This document shows, piece by piece, positions 1 through 7,613 of a DNA stretch of 16,117 nt. The stretch is from Acidobacteriota bacterium. GTDB lineage: Bacteria > Acidobacteriota > Terriglobia > UBA7540. The notes under the pieces are model-generated. The model did no database searches. It was not told the DNA's origin and worked only from the letters and a program-made list of their open reading frames with translations. The translations under genes were made by a program, and so were the position numbers. The stretch covers positions 1 to 16,117 of the forward strand of contig JAKASH010000014.1 of NCBI GenBank assembly GCA_021828225.1, written 5' to 3'. Within the stretch, counting starts at the first letter, position 1. Each line of letters starts with the position of its first letter.

Positions 1-113
1 TGCGCTCTTTTCCGACCTTTAACGCGGCAGCTGGCGACCCAGTAACGGACGGCGAGGTGGCCACAGTCAATCGGGTTCTTGCTTGGCCGTGGGTTTGGCG
101 GTAAGTCAAAAGC

Positions 114-140
114 CCACGGTTGGGAAGGCGCCAACCGTGG
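114..140. repeat. Perfect 10-bp inverted repeat, REP-like palindrome
   Basis: The arms CCACGGTTGG (114-123) and CCAACCGTGG (131-140) are exact reverse complements around a 7-nt loop. No T-run follows, so it is a poor intrinsic terminator. Its intergenic position and GC-rich arms resemble dispersed REP-type palindromes found in many bacterial genomes. Only one copy is visible in this window, so membership of a repeat family is inferred. Confidence 0.6.
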
Positions 141-179
141 CTATCGCTGCGAGGTCAAATTCTCAGGCTGGCGGCGGGG

Positions 180-262
180 GCGGGCGCGATTCGAAATGGC
201 AGATGGCAAATTTCAGATTGCCGATCCACAGATCCGGCGGTGGGAGCGGGCGCGATTTGAAA
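180..262. repeat. Pair of 17-nt direct repeats 66 nt apart
   Basis: GCGGGCGCGATTCGAAA at 180-196 recurs at 246-262 with one mismatch (T for C at the 13th base). Both copies are preceded by a similar G-rich stretch. The 49 bp between the copies is AT-richer, with CAGAT- and GATTG-like words. It looks like a fragment of degenerate intergenic repeat DNA rather than a gene. Confidence 0.5.
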
Positions 263-582
263 ACCCAGATTTGAGATGACGGGCCGGAACGAAAAGACTC
301 TGCCCCGGCTCGCCACTGCAGTCGTGTCGCTAAAATCACCTTGACAACGCCGACGCCGTTATAGACGCGCTACGTTCTTTTCACGTTCAATTTTTCGGCG
401 TTTGCGCCCTTCCGACTTTTGCGACTGAACAATGAGCCGGAGACGAAGGGGAAAGCGTGAGAATTGTCACACGGCTGGCGACGGGTTTGTCGTGTGAGTC
501 TGGGTCTGGCACGGGACACCCAGTGATAATCTCGGCGGAGCCGCCGCAGGCAGGAAATCTCTCAACAGAATCAACCTGCTGG

Positions 583-610
583 TTGCAAAAGGGAACTTTT
601 GGAGTAAGAT
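583..610 (+). promoter_or_regulatory. Candidate sigma-70 promoter for the isomerase-like gene
   Basis: TTGCAA (583-588) and TAAGAT (605-610) each match the -35 and -10 consensus at 4 of 6 positions, with a 16-nt spacer. The -10 box lies 48 nt before the gene's ATG. This is a weak match found by eye, but it is the best candidate upstream of 659. Confidence 0.3.
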
Positions 611-658
611 GGCACAGTCCTCTGAAGTTAAGACACGCAACCAGTGAAGGGAGCATCA

Positions 659-1609
659 ATGCGAACGACATTGACTCGCCGGAGCTTTTTAGGTGGTACA
701 CTTCTGGCTTGCCCCGGCCTTGCATACTTAAGGGCTGCGACATCCGCAAGAGCTATGGACTGGAAACTGGGAATCATCACGGACGAAATCTCCGAGAACC
801 TCGAAGAGGCTCTCGGTTTCATTTCTCATTATTCTCTCGGTTACTGCGAGTTGCGGGACATGTGGCAGAAGAACATCATGAATCTGTCACAGGCGCAGTT
901 CGACCGGGCGAAGAGCCTTGTTCAAAAATATCATCTGCAGGTGACCGATATCGGCTCGCCCCTTTTCAAGTACAACCTGCCGGAAATGCCTGCCCAAGCG
1001 GAAAAACGCGACACTTTTCGTGCCAACTTCACGGACGAGGACACCGGCCACCTGCTGCAGGAGTCCATCAAGCTGGCAAGGTTCTTTGGAACCCGAAAGG
1101 TAAGGATTTTCAGTTACTGGCGCGTGCCGGACCCCGAAAAGGCCTACCCGTACGTGCGCGATCGGTTGGCCAAGGCGGCCAAGGTCGCCGCCGAAAATGA
1201 CATTGTCCTGATTATTGAAAACGAGCAGGAGTGTAACATCGGGACAGGTCAGGAGCTGGGCCGCATTATTCGCGACGTGAATTCTCCGAGCCTGCGCGGG
1301 AACTGGGATCCTGCCAACGCCGCCATGCTCCACGAGATTCCTTATCCTGACGGATATAATCACGTACGCGGCCTTTTCCCGCACATGCACATCAAGGACG
1401 TCAAAAAGGGCCAGGACGGCAAGCTGGAGTGGGCGCCCGTCGGCGGAGGTTTTATCGATTGGAAGGGGCAATTTGAGGCGCTCCGTCGAGACCATTTTGA
1501 GGGGGACATGTCGCTTGAAGCTCATTACCTGCGTCCCGACGGAAACAAAGTGGAAAGCACCCGCGAATCACTAATGGGTCTTTTCAAGGTGATCAAGGAA
1601 ACCGCCTGA
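659..1609 (+). CDS. Tat-exported sugar phosphate isomerase/epimerase-like TIM-barrel protein
   Basis: A 316-residue protein. ATG at 659 is chosen because GGAG (650-653) lies 5 nt upstream; an in-frame GTG at 644 lies before that site. The N-terminus has a twin-arginine motif (TRRSFLGG, residues 6-13), a hydrophobic stretch and an AxA-like site ending near Ala32, predicting Tat export to the periplasm. The rest resembles the xylose-isomerase-like / AP-endonuclease-2 TIM barrel (sugar phosphate isomerase/epimerase, COG1082 type). Candidate divalent-metal ligands fall in the usual strand-end positions: Glu187 in the IIENE segment, Asp217 (NWDP), His242 or His244 (HMHIKD) and Glu287 (SLEAH). The substrate cannot be told from sequence. 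The gene stands alone, 164 bp before the aminotransferase; a small hairpin without a T-run lies at 1661-1675 between them. Family assignment is firm; an exact enzymatic role is not. Confidence 0.85.
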   Translation: MRTTLTRRSFLGGTLLACPGLAYLRAATSARAMDWKLGIITDEISENLEEALGFISHYSLGYCELRDMWQKNIMNLSQAQFDRAKSLVQKYHLQVTDIGSPLFKYNLPEMPAQAEKRDTFRANFTDEDTGHLLQESIKLARFFGTRKVRIFSYWRVPDPEKAYPYVRDRLAKAAKVAAENDIVLIIENEQECNIGTGQELGRIIRDVNSPSLRGNWDPANAAMLHEIPYPDGYNHVRGLFPHMHIKDVKKGQDGKLEWAPVGGGFIDWKGQFEALRRDHFEGDMSLEAHYLRPDGNKVESTRESLMGLFKVIKETA

Positions 1610-1773
1610 CCCGGCGTTCGGCCCGGTGAGGCTTGCGGACCTCCGGGCAGGTAGAGAAAAACGGAGCGGCTCCGTCGATCGCGGTTCCCGGGGAGGGAAT
1701 CGTCAGCTACGGACGGTGAGCGACGGGGAGTCAGGAGTTGCTTCAGTCTCGATGAAACCGCGACGAAAGAACT

Positions 1774-2946
1774 ATGTTTTCTGCGCGCACGGACTGGCTT
1801 CTGACACCCAACCGCCTCACCCGGCAGCTTGAAGAGCGTCGGCGGCAAGGGCTGCCTGTCCTAGACCTGACAGAGTCAAATCCCACCCGTTGCGGCTTTG
1901 CGGCCGATCGAGAAATCCTTGAGTCACTGCAGGATCCGCGGTCTCTGATCTATGAGCCCGATCCTCGTGGGCTTCTCTGCGCACGCCAGGCCATATGTGA
2001 ATACTATGCGAGCCGCGGCGTTGCTGTGCGTCCGGAACAGGTTTTCTTGACCACCAGCACCAGCGAAGCCTATACCTACGTTTTTCGACTGCTCGCCGAC
2101 CCCGGTGACAAGGTGCTTGTTCCTCAGCCGAGTTACCCGCTCTTTGACTTTCTAGCCGGCATCAACGACCTCGAGGTTGTTTCCTACCCGCTGCTCTACG
2201 ATCATGAATGGCGCATCGACTTGGACGCCGTGCGGGATAGCTGGCGGCCCGGGACCAAGGCCATGATCGTGGTTCATCCGAACAATCCCACGGGTTCTTT
2301 TGTCCAATCCAGTGAACTGGCCTTTCTGACTGGTTGTTGCCGGAAGAACCAGGGCGCGCTGATCGCGGATGAAGTCTTTGCGGATTATGCATTCCAGTCC
2401 GACGCGCAGCGCGTGAACTGCCATGCCGCAGCCTCGGAAGCCCTGACCTTTACCCTGAGCGGGTTGTCGAAAATTTCGGCACTGCCCCAGATGAAACTCG
2501 GCTGGGTGGTGGCGAGCGGGCCCGAGAAGGAATTGAAGATTGCCCTGGAACGCCTGGAGGTGATCGGGGACACGTATCTATCCGTGAGCGCGCCGATTGC
2601 TAACGCCTTGCCCACGTTTCTGGAGCTTCGAAAGACGGTTCAACCAAAAATCATGGAGCGGTTGCGTTCCAATTTGAGCTGGCTCGACCGGGCGGCAGGC
2701 TCCTGTTCGAAGGTCGCACGGCTTAACACCGAAGGTGGCTGGTACGCAATTTTAAAAGTGCCCGAAGTTCTGAGCGACGAAGAGTGGGCGGTGGAGTTTC
2801 TTACGAAGGAAGGAGTTCTGGTTCATCCCGGCCATTTTTACGATTTTCCCGGCGAGGGCAGCCTGGTTGTCAGCCTTCTAACCGACGAGGCAGCTTTTCA
2901 GGAAGGTGCGGGGAGGATTCTGGCGCACATTTCGAAAAGCAGTTAG
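1774..2946 (+). CDS. PLP-dependent class I/II aminotransferase, atypical active site
   Basis: A 390-residue fold-type I aminotransferase. Visible family marks are HPNNPTG (168-174), the PLP-pyridine Asp199 in IADEVF, and the Schiff-base Lys233 in SGLSK. Two usual arginines appear replaced: the phosphate-binding Arg eight residues after the PLP lysine is Lys241 (ALPQMKLGW), and the substrate-carboxylate Arg near the C-terminus aligns by hand with Val365 (SLVVSLL). This suggests a distinct subfamily or an unusual amino donor. The start has only a weak purine-rich GAAAG upstream. The gene ends 50 bp before the hemD-hemE fusion on the same strand and could be co-transcribed with it, but no role in heme synthesis is implied by its sequence. 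The substrate is unknown; an annotation such as aspartate aminotransferase would be too specific. Confidence 0.88.
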   Translation: MFSARTDWLLTPNRLTRQLEERRRQGLPVLDLTESNPTRCGFAADREILESLQDPRSLIYEPDPRGLLCARQAICEYYASRGVAVRPEQVFLTTSTSEAYTYVFRLLADPGDKVLVPQPSYPLFDFLAGINDLEVVSYPLLYDHEWRIDLDAVRDSWRPGTKAMIVVHPNNPTGSFVQSSELAFLTGCCRKNQGALIADEVFADYAFQSDAQRVNCHAAASEALTFTLSGLSKISALPQMKLGWVVASGPEKELKIALERLEVIGDTYLSVSAPIANALPTFLELRKTVQPKIMERLRSNLSWLDRAAGSCSKVARLNTEGGWYAILKVPEVLSDEEWAVEFLTKEGVLVHPGHFYDFPGEGSLVVSLLTDEAAFQEGAGRILAHISKSS

Positions 2947-2996
2947 ACTGATATCGAACAGGGCTCTCGCACCGGTGACAGCGCAAAAACATTGTT

Positions 2997-5006
2997 ATGA
3001 ATGAGAAAGCCACAAAACCGAATTTTGGGGGCCTGGAAGTTGCGGCTTTTGAGAGCCGTAGGTCCGCGGAGATCGCGAAACTCATCTCCTGTTACGGAGG
3101 CGTCCCGCGCGTCGGCCCCAGCATGAGGGAAATCCCGCTGGAGGATAACCCTGCGGCTTTCGAATTTGCGGAAAAGCTCTTTGCCGGGAAGATTCAAGGC
3201 GTCATTTTTATGACCGGCTTCGGTGCGCGAACCCTGTTTGAGGCTCTTCAGTCCCGCTACGCGCTTGAAGAAATCGTTCACGGCCTTTCAACAACAACGG
3301 TTGTGGCTCGGGGGCCCAAGCCGGCCCAGGTGCTCCGCGAATACGGAGTGCCGATCACCATCGTTGTTCCGGAACCTAACACATGGCGGGAAATCCTGCA
3401 GGAATTGGACGAGAACCCTCGCAGCTTCACCCTCAGTGGCAGCACCGCGGCCGTTCAGGAATACGGCGTGCCCAATGAGGCTTTCCTTGAGGAACTGAGA
3501 TCCCGCGGCGCTGTGGCGCTGCGAGTTCCGGTCTATCGCTGGGCGCTTCCCGAGGACCTGGGCCCGCTCAAAGCCACCCTGGATGCCATCCTGGAGGGGC
3601 GTGCGCGGGTTGTGCTTTTCACCAGCCGCAACCAAGTGGCTAACGTTCTTCAGGTGGCTACTGAGCAAGCATTCGCGGACCAATTGATGGAAGCCCTCCG
3701 GCGGTCGGCCGTGTGCTCGATCGGCCCCACCTGCAGCGAGGCGCTGGTTGCGCAGGGCATCCCGGTAGACGTGGAGGCGGCGCCTCCCAAGATGGGTGCC
3801 CTAGTTCTTGAAGCCGCACGCCACGCCCGCGAAGTGCTCGTCCAGAAAGATTCTGGCGCGCGGGTATCGGGGGTGTCGACGAGGCCTAACGGTGTGGGCT
3901 CGATGGTTGCCAGCGCTGCGGCCGTGATCGAGCCGGCGCCGGGAGGGCCTGGTCAAGCCACGGTTGATGCGTGGAAAGATTCGCGTTTTATGAAGGCCTG
4001 CCGCCGCGAACCGGCGGATGCCACGCCCATCTGGCTGATGAGGCAGGCGGGGCGTTTCATGAAAGAGTATCGCGAGCTTCGGGCGCGCGTTCCTTTTCTG
4101 GAACTCTGCAAAAACCCGGACCTGGTCGCTGAGGTGACCGTGGGCGCAGCACGCAAGCTCGGAGTGGATGCCGCGATCATTTTCGCCGACCTGCTTCTCA
4201 TCATCGAACCTCTGGGCCTGGAACTCGAATACGAAAAAGGCGAAGGCCCCGTTGTGAGGCCTGCGATTCGTGAACCGGAGGATGTCGATCGGCTACGGAT
4301 TGTCGAACCGGAAGATTCTCTCGGCTATCTCTATGAAGCCATCAGGAGGACACGCGCGGCGCTTCCTCGAGACCTGCCTCTCATTGGCTTCGCGGGGGCC
4401 CCTTTCACGGTGGCCTCCTACATGATCGAGGGTGGAGCTTCCAAGAGTTTCCGGCATACGAAGACCTTGATGTATCGCGACCCGGGAGCGTGGCGCGCGC
4501 TGATGGAGCGACTGGGCCGCGAAATTGCCAAGTACGTGAACGCGCAAATTGCCGCTGGCGTTCAGGCTGTGCAGATTTTCGACACCTGGGTCGGTTGCCT
4601 GGGATCCGAAGACTACCGGAGATTCGTTCTGCCTTATACGCGCCTGCTGATGCAGGGGATTACTCCGGGCACGCCTATTATTCATTTTGGAACAGGCACG
4701 GGGATTTTTCTTGAAGAGATGCGCGATGCCGGTGGCGACATTATCGGACTCGATTTCCATGTAGAGCTTGGAAAGGCCTGGGACCGGCTGGGCGACCGGG
4801 TGGGCGTCCAGGGCAATTTGGACCCCGTGGCGCTCTATGCCGATTTGCCTTTCATCAAGCGGCGCGTTCAGGAGATTCTGGCTCAGGCGGCGGGACGCCC
4901 CGGCCATATTTTTAACCTGGGCCATGGAATTCTGCCGGACACGCCCGAGGAAAATGTCATTTCGCTGGTGAAGATGGTTCACGAGTTGAGTTCGCGTCGG
5001 AACTGA
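2997..5006 (+). CDS. hemD-hemE: Fused uroporphyrinogen-III synthase / uroporphyrinogen decarboxylase
   Basis: One uninterrupted frame of 669 residues. Residues about 10-280 are HemD-like, which cyclises hydroxymethylbilane to uroporphyrinogen III. They have the alternating two-domain pattern, including VPVYRWALPEDLGPL (177-191), VVLFTS (205-210) and the closing IGPTCSEAL segment (242-250). An Ala/Pro/Gly-rich linker spans about 283-322. Residues about 325-665 are a full-length HemE, which removes four acetate carboxyls to give coproporphyrinogen III. Its marks are MRQAGR (348-353, substrate arginines), FADLL with Asp398, GFAGAPFT (464-471), Tyr475, FDTW (528-531), GNLDP and LGHG with His643. 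No good internal ribosome site precedes the HemE part; Met303 and Met332 are the only early candidates, so a single fused polypeptide is expected. The start ATG has no clear Shine-Dalgarno. hemH follows after 38 nt. Confidence 0.95.
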   Translation: MNEKATKPNFGGLEVAAFESRRSAEIAKLISCYGGVPRVGPSMREIPLEDNPAAFEFAEKLFAGKIQGVIFMTGFGARTLFEALQSRYALEEIVHGLSTTTVVARGPKPAQVLREYGVPITIVVPEPNTWREILQELDENPRSFTLSGSTAAVQEYGVPNEAFLEELRSRGAVALRVPVYRWALPEDLGPLKATLDAILEGRARVVLFTSRNQVANVLQVATEQAFADQLMEALRRSAVCSIGPTCSEALVAQGIPVDVEAAPPKMGALVLEAARHAREVLVQKDSGARVSGVSTRPNGVGSMVASAAAVIEPAPGGPGQATVDAWKDSRFMKACRREPADATPIWLMRQAGRFMKEYRELRARVPFLELCKNPDLVAEVTVGAARKLGVDAAIIFADLLLIIEPLGLELEYEKGEGPVVRPAIREPEDVDRLRIVEPEDSLGYLYEAIRRTRAALPRDLPLIGFAGAPFTVASYMIEGGASKSFRHTKTLMYRDPGAWRALMERLGREIAKYVNAQIAAGVQAVQIFDTWVGCLGSEDYRRFVLPYTRLLMQGITPGTPIIHFGTGTGIFLEEMRDAGGDIIGLDFHVELGKAWDRLGDRVGVQGNLDPVALYADLPFIKRRVQEILAQAAGRPGHIFNLGHGILPDTPEENVISLVKMVHELSSRRN

Positions 5007-5044
5007 AAGTTACGGAAACAACCTTCGAAAGAATTGAGGCTGCG

Positions 5045-5998
5045 GTGCCAACTGAAAATTCAAAATCTTCAGATCATTCGGGCTGGGCGGTTCTGTTGCT
5101 GGCGCACGGCGCCCCTCACCGCCTCGGCGACATTCCTGAATTCCTTCTGAATGTGCGCGGCGGTCGCGGATTGCCGGGAAAAGCTGTGCAGGAAATTATT
5201 GATCGTTACGCCCAGATTGGCGGAGGATCACCGCTGCTGAAGATCACCACCCAGCAGGCCGAGGGACTGGCAAAAGCTTTGGGATTGCCTGTGTATGTCG
5301 GGATGCGCAACTGGGAGCCTTATATCGAAGATGCTGTGCGGAAGTTGACGGAGGACGGAGCAGACCGGGTGGTGGTTGTCTGTCTTGCGCCGCAGAATTC
5401 GCGCACCAGTATCGGCCTTTATCGCAGTTACCTATCGAAGGCCGTGGACAAGGTTGCGCCGGGGCTGCAAGTAGAGTTTGTAGAGAACTGGCATAACCAT
5501 CCAGGGCTGGTCGCCGCTTTCCGCGAAAGGGTTTCCTCTGCTCTTGCCCGAGCCGAAGCCGAAGCCGGCCAGCCGGTGCCGCTGATTTTCACCGCCCACA
5601 GTGTTCCCGTAAGGACGATCGAGGAAGGTGACCCCTATGAAAGCCAGGTGAAGGAGACTGCGCAACTGGTGGCGCAGGCAATGGGCTTGCGAGATTACCG
5701 CGTGGCCTTTCAAAGTCAGGGGATGACATCGGAGCCCTGGATAGGTCCGACGGTCGAGTCTCTGATTGACGAACTCGCTGGCCAAGGGCATCGGCACGTG
5801 GTGCTGGCTCCCATTGGATTTGTGTCCGATCATGTGGAAATCCTTTACGACATTGACTTCGTTTTCCGCGAGTATGGAAAGAAAAAGGGGATTGCCGTCG
5901 TGAGGTCGGAATCGCTCAATGACAGCACTCTTTTCACCCAGGCTTTGGTTTCTATTGTTTCAAGTCGAATTGAGATTGTGGCTGGCAGGTCCTTGTGA
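5045..5998 (+). CDS. hemH: Ferrochelatase (protoporphyrin or coproporphyrin type)
   Basis: A 317-residue ferrochelatase that inserts Fe(II) into the porphyrin ring. GTG at 5045 is supported by TGAGG 5 nt upstream. Landmarks are the N-terminal LLLAHGAP, the GGGSPL segment (59-64), the catalytic His185 in TAHSVP, FQSQG and PWIGP (222-235), and Glu265 in SDHVEILYD. These align with His183 and Glu264 of the B. subtilis enzyme, and the overall length and spacing are also Bacillus-like. There is no C-terminal membrane extension and no Cys cluster. B. subtilis ferrochelatase uses coproporphyrin III, so this enzyme might too; sequence alone does not decide, hence cpfC is an alternative name. Its stop overlaps the hemY start (GTGA), implying translational coupling. 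Confidence 0.95.
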   Translation: MPTENSKSSDHSGWAVLLLAHGAPHRLGDIPEFLLNVRGGRGLPGKAVQEIIDRYAQIGGGSPLLKITTQQAEGLAKALGLPVYVGMRNWEPYIEDAVRKLTEDGADRVVVVCLAPQNSRTSIGLYRSYLSKAVDKVAPGLQVEFVENWHNHPGLVAAFRERVSSALARAEAEAGQPVPLIFTAHSVPVRTIEEGDPYESQVKETAQLVAQAMGLRDYRVAFQSQGMTSEPWIGPTVESLIDELAGQGHRHVVLAPIGFVSDHVEILYDIDFVFREYGKKKGIAVVRSESLNDSTLFTQALVSIVSSRIEIVAGRSL

Positions 5999-7449
5999 GT
6001 TATAACGAAGGATCCTTTCGTCGCGTCGCCATTGTGGGCGGTGGTATTTCAGGCCTTACCGCTGCTTATACTTTTGCCCAGGCCCGGGAAAAGGGCGCCC
6101 CAATATCAGAGTTCCTGATTGAAGGCAACGACAGGCTGGGCGGAGTTATCCGCACGGACCACCTTGAAGGATTTGTGCTCGAAGGAGGCCCGGACAGTTT
6201 TATCTCCGAGAAGCCGGAGGCTGCCGCGCTGTGCCGGGAATTGGGGCTTGGGAATTCGCTGATCGGTTCAAACGACAGTGACCGACATACTTATATTCTA
6301 CATAATGGCAACCTGGTCCCGCTTCCGGAGGGCCTGATGCTGCTGGCGCCAACGCGCGTCTGGCAAACTCTGGCCTCGCCCCTGCTTCCTTTAAGTGGCA
6401 AGGTGATGGTCGCCACGGAGTGGTTTGTAACACCCACGAAGCCCCGCAATGCCGATGAATCAATCGCCACTCTTGTCCGCCGCCATTTCGGCAAGGCGAT
6501 GGTGGACAACATCGTCGAGCCGCTGCTCGCCGGCGTCTATGGCGGGGACGCCGGGTCGTTGAGCGTCGAATCGGTTCTTCCCCGATTCCGTGAAATGGAG
6601 CAGCGGTACGGCAGCTTGATCCGGGGCGCCTCTGCGGCGAAAAGGCAGTGGAGGAAAGCGCAGAAGAGAAAAGCTTCACGCACGCCCGGAGATCAGAATT
6701 TTACGTCGCTTTTTGTGACTTTAAGGGACGGGCTTGGCGAGCTTATCAAGGCTCTGGAAGCGCGCCTGGACCCTTCGCGCGTCCATCTTAGCCAACGCGT
6801 CATCGCGATTGAGAGGGTTGAGCCGCACTGGAAAAGCCCTTACAGAATTCGTTGTGAGGGCGGTCAGGCTTACGAAACGGATGCCATCGTCCTGGCACTT
6901 CCTGTGCATGAGTGCGCGAAATTCTTAACCCCTCTCAACCCTGACCTTGCGAACGCCTTCAGTGCCATCCCTTATAGTTCCGCAATCACCGTCAACCTGG
7001 CTTATGAGGAAGCCTTGGCGTCGTTGCCTCCCGGGTTTGGCTTCCTGGTTCCCCGCAAGGAACCGAGCCGCCTTCTGGCCTGTACTTTCGTGCACAGGAA
7101 ATTTCCTCACCGCGCTCCTGAAGGCAAGGCCCTGCTTCGTTGTTTTCTCGGAGGCTCTCGCGACCCGGAAGTGTTCGAGCTTTCCAACAACGAGGTCATT
7201 TTAAACGTCCGGCGGGAGCTTCGAGCCATTTTGGGCCTCGACGTGCCGCCGTTGTTTTCTCAAATCTCGCGCTGGCCTTCCGCGATGGCGCAGTATAACG
7301 TGGGGCATGAAGACAGGATCATGCGAATCACTAACCTGATTCAGAAGTATCCGCGGATTTACCTGGCTGGTAACGCCTATTCCGGAATCGGGTTGTCGGA
7401 TTGCATTCGTACCGGAAGGGAAGCCGCGCAGCACGCAATGGATATGTGA
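5995..7449 (+). CDS. hemY: FAD-dependent protoporphyrinogen/coproporphyrinogen oxidase
   Basis: A 484-residue HemY/PPO-type flavoenzyme that oxidises the porphyrinogen to the porphyrin used by ferrochelatase, with oxygen as usual acceptor. The FAD dinucleotide fold is at the N-terminus (VAIVGGGISGL, 11-21), followed by GGVIRT and FVLEGGPDSF. The central AGVYGGD and the C-terminal FAD contact LAGNAYSGIGLSDCIRTG (about 457-474) are diagnostic of this family rather than flavodoxin-like HemG or membrane HemJ. The start is GTG at 5995, four bases overlapping hemH, with CAGG upstream. Adjacent Bacillus-like hemH and gene order leave open whether the substrate is protoporphyrinogen or coproporphyrinogen (then named cgoX). 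Last gene of the heme cluster; 448 bp of non-coding DNA follow. Confidence 0.94.
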   Translation: MSYNEGSFRRVAIVGGGISGLTAAYTFAQAREKGAPISEFLIEGNDRLGGVIRTDHLEGFVLEGGPDSFISEKPEAAALCRELGLGNSLIGSNDSDRHTYILHNGNLVPLPEGLMLLAPTRVWQTLASPLLPLSGKVMVATEWFVTPTKPRNADESIATLVRRHFGKAMVDNIVEPLLAGVYGGDAGSLSVESVLPRFREMEQRYGSLIRGASAAKRQWRKAQKRKASRTPGDQNFTSLFVTLRDGLGELIKALEARLDPSRVHLSQRVIAIERVEPHWKSPYRIRCEGGQAYETDAIVLALPVHECAKFLTPLNPDLANAFSAIPYSSAITVNLAYEEALASLPPGFGFLVPRKEPSRLLACTFVHRKFPHRAPEGKALLRCFLGGSRDPEVFELSNNEVILNVRRELRAILGLDVPPLFSQISRWPSAMAQYNVGHEDRIMRITNLIQKYPRIYLAGNAYSGIGLSDCIRTGREAAQHAMDM

Positions 7450-7463
7450 ATATTCGTTGCACA

Positions 7464-7555
7464 GGCGGCGTGCTTCGGAAGCAACAACGACCGCCATCGC
7501 CATCTTGTAAATATAATGGTTCCTGAAGCTGGAAAGGGGCAATTCCCCTGCGGCT
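7464..7555 (+). terminator. Hairpins after hemY, possible weak transcription end
   Basis: GGCGG (7464-7468) can pair with CCGCC (7491-7495), enclosing a TGCTT/AAGCA stem (7471-7475 with 7479-7483). A second stem, AGGGG (7535-7539) with CCCCT (7545-7549), has a 5-nt loop. Neither is followed by a clear T-run (only AAGTTTGT after the second), so neither is a convincing intrinsic terminator. A perfect TATAAT at 7512-7517 lies between them, without a recognisable -35 or TG extension. Confidence 0.25.
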
Positions 7556-7596
7556 AAGTTTGTAACAGAAGTTTAATCAAACACAAGAGATTTATG

Positions 7597-7607
7597 TGTG
7601 GTATAAT
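7597..7607 (+). promoter_or_regulatory. Extended -10 promoter upstream of the nuo operon
   Basis: TGTGGTATAAT combines a perfect -10 hexamer (7602-7607) with a TRTGN extended -10 element (7597-7601). No good -35 hexamer lies 16-18 nt upstream, which is acceptable for extended -10 promoters. Transcription would begin near 7613-7615, giving a leader of about 285 nt before nuoA. It is the best promoter candidate in the window and sits at the junction of the heme and complex I gene groups. Confidence 0.6.
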
Positions 7608-7613
7608 CGCCGG

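Larger units (their letters stand above)
1..582. other. Gene-poor intergenic region with palindromes and repeats
   Basis: No supportable gene lies here. Two short overlapping + strand frames (about 79-279) have no ribosome binding site, are rich in Gly and Arg, and run through a palindrome and a repeat pair, so I treat them as non-coding. Frames entering from the left edge on the + strand all stop within about 102 bases. A minus-strand frame could begin with GTG at 64 and leave the window after 21 codons, but it has no Shine-Dalgarno sequence. Besides the two repeat features listed separately, there is a 9-bp hairpin with one G-T pair, arms 467-475 and 489-497 and a 13-nt loop. I see nothing else in 281-466 or 498-582. 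Confidence 0.6.

Noticed and set aside
1..64. Minus-strand frame starting with GTG at 64 and leaving the window
   Set aside because: Only 21 codons visible, no Shine-Dalgarno, no recognisable protein similarity.
79..279. Two overlapping + strand frames of about 65 codons
   Set aside because: No ribosome binding site, low-complexity Gly/Arg content, and both run through a palindrome and a direct repeat pair; more likely intergenic repeat DNA.
341..376. TTGACA at 341-346 as a promoter
   Set aside because: A perfect -35 hexamer, but no acceptable -10 at 16-18 nt; TATAGA at 360 is too close (13 nt).
457..1200. Long + strand frame of 247 codons overlapping the isomerase-like gene
   Set aside because: Shadow in another phase of a gene with a recognisable family, Tat signal and good ribosome site; its own translation resembles nothing.
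1661..1675. ACGGAG/CTCCGT hairpin as a terminator after the isomerase-like gene
   Set aside because: Six base pairs only and no following T-run.
4293..4982. Long minus-strand frame opposite hemE
   Set aside because: Lies wholly antisense to the conserved HemE domain and is a by-product of its codon bias.
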